NCBI GenBank assembly: GCA_018195615.1
Contig: JAGTPG010000002.1
Span: forward strand, 2,174,501-2,238,500
Reading direction: 5' to 3'
DNA from: Streptomyces tuirus
GTDB lineage: Bacteria; Actinomycetota; Actinomycetes; Streptomycetales; Streptomycetaceae
Length of the DNA: 64,000 nt
A program made the translations under genes and the position numbers. Each line of letters begins with the position of its first letter. The first letter of the stretch is position 1. The notes below the pieces were generated by a model. That model ran no database searches, had not been told where the DNA came from, and worked only from the letters and a program-made list of their open reading frames with translations. This document shows, piece after piece, positions 59,208 through 64,000 of the stretch.

Positions 59208-61195
59208 TCAGTGACGGGCGTGCGGAGCCCAGTCGTCCGTGCCCTTGAGGTAGGCGGTGACGGTGTGGGACCGCGCCGCCTCGTCGCTCAGCTGCGGACG
59301 GTCGGCGGTGACCGTCGCGCCCGGGCCGTGGTTGCGGTACTCGGCGAACCGAGCGTCCTTCCACGAGAACCCGCTCATGTCGGTCCACGGCGAGGCCTTG
59401 ATCGCGGCGGGCAGTTCGGTGTCCCGGATCAGCACCTGGGCGACGGCCTGGGGTTCGCCGCCGGGATGCCAGGGGCGTCCCAGGTGGAAGGAACCGGCCG
59501 GCGCGTCGCTCACCACCTTCGACCTGGTGATGAGGAACCCGTACGGGTTGCCCGTCCAGGTCGAAGCGGCGGTGATGTAGCCGTTGTTCGTGGCCGAACC
59601 CCGGCTCAGCGCCCGGATGACCGACCGCTCGATGACCGTGGTGGCCCGGCCGTAGACGAAGTCGACGTCGCCCTCGATGTAGGAGTCGCGGATGTAGACC
59701 CGGCTGACGGTGGTCAGCTTGGGACTGTCGGTCATCAGCGTGTCCTGGTTGCCCAGGAACGCGGTGTCCTCGAAGACGATCCGGTCCCCGGTCGTCTTCA
59801 TCGCCAGCGCCTGCTCGCCCTTCAGCTCGTGCGCGGCCTCGTCGAAGTCGTTGCTGAAGGTGAGGTTGCGTGCGGTGACGTCGTTCGCGGCGATGCGCAC
59901 GGTGGCGCTCCCGGTCGAACCCCCGTACTCGGCGGGCGTGTCGAAGACGACGACGGTGTCGGAGCGGTCGCGTCCGGTGCCCCGCAGCACGATGTCCGGC
60001 TTGCTCGCGGGATGTACACCTTCTCGCGGTACGTGCCCGGCGCGACGGCGATCTCCACGGTGGTGTCGTTGCCGTCGGGCACGGCGTCCACGGCGGACTG
60101 CACGGTCGGGTACGCGCCGGGGACGTGCAGCACGACCGGGCCGCCGATCCGCTTCTGCGGTCCGGAGAACCGCTTCACCAGCGCGGGCACGGCGGCGGCC
60201 GGGTCGAGCCGGTAGGAGTAGAACTCGCGCGGGTCGAACGCGGTGCCCCACGTGTCGTGCCGTCCGGTGGTGTTCCTCAGGATCGACCCGCGCTGCACCA
60301 GCTCGGCGGTGGTGTCGGCCTGGTAGGGGTGCTGGACTCCGTCGTAGTAGCTGTTCTCGATGACCATCCTGGTTCTGCCGCGCGACCAGTTCCCGTACGT
60401 CCACACGGGGTCGCCGTCGGACAGCTGCGAGGACAGGTAGTTGTTGTACAGGTGCGCGTAGGCGCAGTTGTCGGCGGACGGGTTGCGCTGCTTGGTGTTC
60501 CGGAACCAGTTGTGGTCGACGGTGATCTGGGTCTTGACGTTCGGGGTCCAGCCGATGCCGAACGTCTTGTTGTTGTTCGTGAACTGGTTGTAGGAGACGG
60601 TGACGTACTCGCTGTCCTTGCGGATGTCGAGCTGTCCGTCGCAGATCCGCGAGAACCGTATGTGGTCGATCCACACGTGGTGCGCGGTGTCGAGGCGGAT
60701 GCCGTCGTAGTCGGTGTCCTTGCAGTCCCAGTTGCCCTCGACGGCCGTGTCGCGGATGGTCAGGTTGCGGATGATGACGTTGTGGGTGCCGGGGTCGAGG
60801 GTGAAGCCGCCGTGCACGATCTCGGCGGTGTCGCTCACGCCGATGATGGTCTTGTCGGAGGCGACGGGTATCTCCGTGCCGAAGGGGTCCATGTCGAGGG
60901 AGCCCTCGACGCGGATGACGTAGGGCTCCTCGGCCGCCGCGTACTTGGCCAGTGCGGCCTGGTCGGTGACGGTGACGACCTTGCCGCCGGCCCCGCCGGT
61001 GGTGCCGCCGGCGAGGGAGGCGAAGCCGTGGGGCCGGTCGGTCCAGCGGTCCGCGGCGGGCGCGGCCCCGGACGGCGGGGCCGCCTGTACGTCCCCGATG
61101 GCCCCGAGGCCCAGCGCGGTGACGAGGCCGAGCACGGTGGCCACGAGCCTGCCGTGCCCCGGTCTTGACAAGCGCTTGCTACGGAAGTGCGTCAT
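59208..61195 (-). CDS. Bifunctional pectate lyase (PL1) - pectinesterase (CE8)
   Basis: About 662 residues. A signal region (ATVLGLVTALGLGAIGDVQA) is followed by a PL1 lyase (about 45-335) with HHVWIDHIRFSRICDGQLDI and KQRNPSADNCAYAHLYNNYL. A CE8 esterase (about 350-655) follows, with KGEQALAMKTTGDR, FLGNQDTLMTD, IEGDVDFVYGRATTVIE and HLGRPWHPGG. One break near 60013 (CCC to CCCC, reading EKVYIPASKPDIVL) lies in the esterase. Both active sites look complete, so one polypeptide could demethylate and cut pectin. ATG 61195 begins the leader. Confidence 0.88.
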
Positions 61196-61224
61196 TGCGG
61201 CTCCCAACAGGCGTGCGGGGTGAC

Positions 61225-62733
61225 TTATGCGGGGGTGACTCTGAACTGCGTGAAGGTCGCCGCGCCGGCGTGTCCCTGACCGGCGGGCGCGAGGGCGAAG
61301 AGGCCGAGCAGGGCGCCGACCCAGCGCCACGGGGTCGCTGCGAAGACGGGGCCCGACGGCCGGAAGCCGTCGCCGGTGTCGGCCGAGAAGCGGCAGCGTG
61401 CGCCCGCGCCGATCTCGATCCGCAGCCGGGCGCGGCCCTCGGGCGCGAGCCTCGGGTGAGCGGCGTCGCGTTCGGCGTCCGCGACCCCCTCGGCGAACCG
61501 GTGCACCAGGTGCGCGGTCCCGTCCGTGCCCCGCTGGAGGCCGATCCAGCCGAAGGCGTCCCCGAGGACCGCCAGCCCGGCCCGGGCCCCGGGCTCGTCG
61601 CTGTCGAGGCGCAGCTCCACCTCGACGGTGCGGGGCTTGCCGGGCAGCCGCTGGGTGAGCACGTTCGGCAGTCTGCGCAGGTCGTGCGCGTCGGCCGAGC
61701 GGACGCAGGTCAGCCGCAGCCCGTCCCCGGAGTGCTGGGTGGCCCAGCCGTCGCCCGCGTTGGCCGTCCACTGCCACTGGCGGCCGTACCGTCCACCGGG
61801 GAAGTCGTCGTCGGTGGCGGGTGCGGCGGGCGGCTGTGGCGGCAGGTCGGGAAGGCGGTGTCCGGCGACCGGGGCACCGTCGTCCCCGAGGACCGGCCAG
61901 CCGTCCGGGCCCCAGCGCATCGGCTGGAGGTGCACGACCCGGCCGTACGGGCCGCGCTGCTGGAAATGCAGGAACCAGTCCTCCCCGGACGGGGTGCGCA
62001 CCCAGCCGCCCTGGTGGGGGCCGTTGACCTCGGTGTCCTTCTGCTCCAGGACGATCCGCTCCTCGTACGGCCCGAAGAAGCCGCGCGAGCGGAAGGCGCC
62101 CTGCCAGCCGGTCTCCACCCCACCGGCGGGGGCGAGGATCCAGAACCAGCCGTCGTGCCGGTACAGCTTGGGGCCTTCGAGGGTGAACCAGCCGGGTATG
62201 CGGTCGGCGTCGACGATCACCTTGCCCTCGTCGAGGAGTTCGGTGCCGTCGGGGCGCATACGGTGGCCGGTGAGGCGGTTCTTGATCCCCGAGCGGGATT
62301 TGGCCCAGGCGTGCACCAGATAGGCCTCGCCGGTCTCGTCGTCCCACAGGGGGCAGGGGTCGATCAGGCCCTTGCCGGCCTTCAGCAGGTGCGGGCGGGT
62401 CCAGGGGCCCCTGATCTGCGGGGCGTTGACCTGGAAGATGCCCTGGTCGGGGTCGCCCCAGAAGATCCAGAAGCGTTCGTCGTGATACCTGAGGGACGGG
62501 GCCCAGACACCGCGGTCGTGGCGGGGTGTCCTGAACTCCTCGGCAGGCTCCAGGCGTTCCAGGGCGTGGCCGATCAGGGTCCAGTTCACCAGGTCGCGGG
62601 AGTGGAGCAACGGCAGGCCGGGGGCGCGGCCGAAGCTGGACGCGGTGAGGTAGAAGTCGTCGCCGACGCGGACGACATCGGGGTCGGACCAGTCGGCGTC
62701 GAGGACCGGATTGCGGTACGTCCGGGTCGTCAC
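61225..62733 (-). CDS. GH43-family glycoside hydrolase, cytoplasmic
   Basis: A 502-residue enzyme without signal peptide. The catalytic triad is DADWSDPDVVRVGDD (Asp near 13), GLIDPCPLWDDETG (Asp near 130) and FTLEGPKLYRHDG (Glu near 190). A C-terminal beta-sandwich (about 310-502) follows, as in xylosidase/arabinosidase members. It overlaps the PmoA-like gene by 4 nt (GTGA). It probably trims short oligosaccharides inside the cell. Confidence 0.88.
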   Translation of the reverse strand: MTTRTYRNPVLDADWSDPDVVRVGDDFYLTASSFGRAPGLPLLHSRDLVNWTLIGHALERLEPAEEFRTPRHDRGVWAPSLRYHDERFWIFWGDPDQGIFQVNAPQIRGPWTRPHLLKAGKGLIDPCPLWDDETGEAYLVHAWAKSRSGIKNRLTGHRMRPDGTELLDEGKVIVDADRIPGWFTLEGPKLYRHDGWFWILAPAGGVETGWQGAFRSRGFFGPYEERIVLEQKDTEVNGPHQGGWVRTPSGEDWFLHFQQRGPYGRVVHLQPMRWGPDGWPVLGDDGAPVAGHRLPDLPPQPPAAPATDDDFPGGRYGRQWQWTANAGDGWATQHSGDGLRLTCVRSADAHDLRRLPNVLTQRLPGKPRTVEVELRLDSDEPGARAGLAVLGDAFGWIGLQRGTDGTAHLVHRFAEGVADAERDAAHPRLAPEGRARLRIEIGAGARCRFSADTGDGFRPSGPVFAATPWRWVGALLGLFALAPAGQGHAGAATFTQFRVTPA

Positions 62734-63575
62734 AGGCTCACCGCCTTGCGGACGAGGGCCGCCGCGGCGTCCCGGTCGAGGCGTCCGTCGGCGACCACGG
62801 TGACGACCCGGCGTACGACGGTCTCGCCCGGCGGAAGCGGCAGCCGCTCGTCGTACGCCAGGGAGGAGCCGACACCCGGGTACTCCTCGGTGCGGACGAA
62901 CCACGGGTCCCGGCGGGTCTGTTCGGTGGCCCCGGCGAAGACCAGCGTCCAGGTGGAGCCGGCCAGGGCGAGCCAGTCGGCGTGGCTGCCGTGCGCCTCG
63001 CTCTCGCCGTCGGTGCCGGGGGTGAAGACGCCGGGGGCCGCCGCCTCCTTGCGGGCCCGCCAGAAGAAGCCGCCGTAGGCCGCGCCCGGGCGCCCGTTGG
63101 TCGCGGGGCTGCCGATCGACAGCGGGTTCCTGGTGACGTTGGTGAGGGAGAAGGTGAAGTCCAGCGCCCAGGCCTGGTCGGTGAGTTCGGTGGCGGCGAC
63201 CGTGCGGCGCTCGCGCAGCAGCTCGCCGCCCGCGGCCATCCAGCGCAGCTCCTCCACGAAGCCATCCGGGTCGCGCAGCTGGAACGTGACGTGCCGCTGG
63301 GAGCCGTGGTTGTCGAGCTCGGTCGGGCCCTGGTCGCGGACGTAGGTGCGCCCGCCCCAGAAGTTGAACCCCTCGACGTCGGGAACGGCTACACCGACGC
63401 CGAGGTGGTGTGCGTGGTCGGCCGGGCTGAGCTCGGTCACGGCCGTGCCGGCCAGAGTGGTGACGGGGTGCAGATACGGCCGCGGGGAGAGCCGGGCGGG
63501 CAGCTCGGGCCGGGTGTTGTACCGGCCGACCGGCCGGCCCGCGACGCGCAGCACCGCGGTGTCGTTGCTGGTCAT
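62730..63575 (-). CDS. PmoA-like (DUF6807) protein
   Basis: A 281-residue protein. LSPADHAHHLGVGVAVPDVEGFNFWGG near 55 and WLALAGSTWTLVFAGATEQT near 205 match the PmoA-like family found next to Gfo/Idh dehydrogenases in sugar operons. The function is unknown; a role in carbohydrate metabolism is inferred from context. It is coupled by overlaps to both neighbours. Confidence 0.78.
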   Translation of the reverse strand: MTSNDTAVLRVAGRPVGRYNTRPELPARLSPRPYLHPVTTLAGTAVTELSPADHAHHLGVGVAVPDVEGFNFWGGRTYVRDQGPTELDNHGSQRHVTFQLRDPDGFVEELRWMAAGGELLRERRTVAATELTDQAWALDFTFSLTNVTRNPLSIGSPATNGRPGAAYGGFFWRARKEAAAPGVFTPGTDGESEAHGSHADWLALAGSTWTLVFAGATEQTRRDPWFVRTEEYPGVGSSLAYDERLPLPPGETVVRRVVTVVADGRLDRDAAAALVRKAVSL

Positions 63576-64000
63576 CGGTTGCTCACCTCTTTCGACTGGT
63601 GCTCCGTCGACAGCGCCCAGGGAGCGCCGAGCTCGGAGTAGAGGGAGAGGGTGTCGGCGGCGGCCGCGACGAGCCCGTCGATGCCGGGTACGACCCGGCG
63701 GTTCTCGCCGGGGATGCGGTGCCAGGCGGTGTCCGGCAGCTGGGCCGGGTCGGGCGCGGTACGGATGGCCTCGACGACCTTCATGAAGGCGCCGGTCTCG
63801 TGCGGCGGGACCAGCAGGTCCGCGCCGGTGGTGAGGTGCGCGACGAGGTTCTCCAGCAGGTCGGTGCGGCCGTGGTCGGACTCCTCCGGGCCATGGCCCG
63901 CGCGCTGGAGCAGCACACGGTCCTGCTTGTACCAGAAGGTGATCCGGCCGCTGCTGCCGTGCACCAGGACGTACGGCTCGTCCGCCTCCTCGGCGCACAG
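63572..64000 (-). CDS. Gfo/Idh/MocA-family oxidoreductase, C-terminal part
   Basis: Only the C-terminal 142 or so codons lie in the window; the gene continues past 64000. The visible part (EEADEPYVLVHGSSGRITFW, then GRTDLLENLVAHLTTGADLL and HETGAFMKVVEAIRTAPD) fits the C-terminal domain of Gfo/Idh dehydrogenases. Its stop overlaps the PmoA-like gene (ATGA), so it heads that operon segment. It probably oxidises a sugar or sugar derivative with NAD(P). Confidence 0.72.
   Translation of the reverse strand: MCAEEADEPYVLVHGSSGRITFWYKQDRVLLQRAGHGPEESDHGRTDLLENLVAHLTTGADLLVPPHETGAFMKVVEAIRTAPDPAQLPDTAWHRIPGENRRVVPGIDGLVAAAADTLSLYSELGAPWALSTEHQSKEVSNR

Overview
This window is high-GC actinobacterial DNA and almost certainly a Streptomyces chromosome core segment. 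The evidence is strong G/C at third codon positions, many GTG starts, translationally coupled operons, Tat-type secreted enzymes, and a gene order (PiT transporter, cobalamin cluster, ectABCD, PBP, pectinases) that I recall from Streptomyces. No rRNA, tRNA, IS element, phage or CRISPR was recognised.

Layout. 1-1.6 kb: phosphate transporter with a likely PHO box, plus a small membrane protein. 1.7-5.9 kb (-): a trypsin / nSTAND1 ATPase / TM / WD40 protein. 6.1-21.8 kb (+): a cobalamin riboswitch followed by an 11-gene B12 operon (cbiB, cbiP, cobN, ChlI/ChlD-type chelatase subunit, cobO, cobB, cobI, cobM, cbiG-cobJ, cbiX, cobC). 22-25 kb: amidohydrolase, class V aminotransferase, DinB-like protein. 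25.4-28.6 kb (+): ectABCD for ectoine and hydroxyectoine, followed by an unusual array of about 81-bp repeats. 29-33.7 kb (-): PLP enzyme, FrnE-like DsbA protein, GNAT, DUF1349-like protein, and a ketoglutarate-semialdehyde dehydrogenase divergent from an IclR regulator. 34.6-39.6 kb (+): GNAT, membrane protein, two-component pair, PBP. 39.7-48.3 kb: NCS2 purine permease, two ECF sigma factor loci, a PL3 pectate lyase and an ABC exporter locus. 48.2-64 kb: a pectin-degradation island (PL9, tandem GH43, esterase, PL1, CE8, PL1, CE12, solute-binding lipoprotein, PL1-CE8 fusion, GH43, PmoA-like protein, Gfo/Idh dehydrogenase).

How they work together. The B12 genes are one riboswitch-controlled transcript for corrin ring methylation, cobalt insertion and adenosylation. 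The ect genes make compatible solutes. The pectin island de-esterifies (CE8, CE12), cleaves (PL1, PL3, PL9) and trims side chains (GH43). The ketoglutarate-semialdehyde dehydrogenase could oxidise uronate-derived intermediates, which is an inference.

Sequence quality. At least 17 genes have a frame break that one restored base would repair, nearly always in a short G or C run. I count about 29 such breaks. I read them as base-calling deletions in this assembly rather than pseudogenes, and I give each broken gene as one full-length feature with the break positions.
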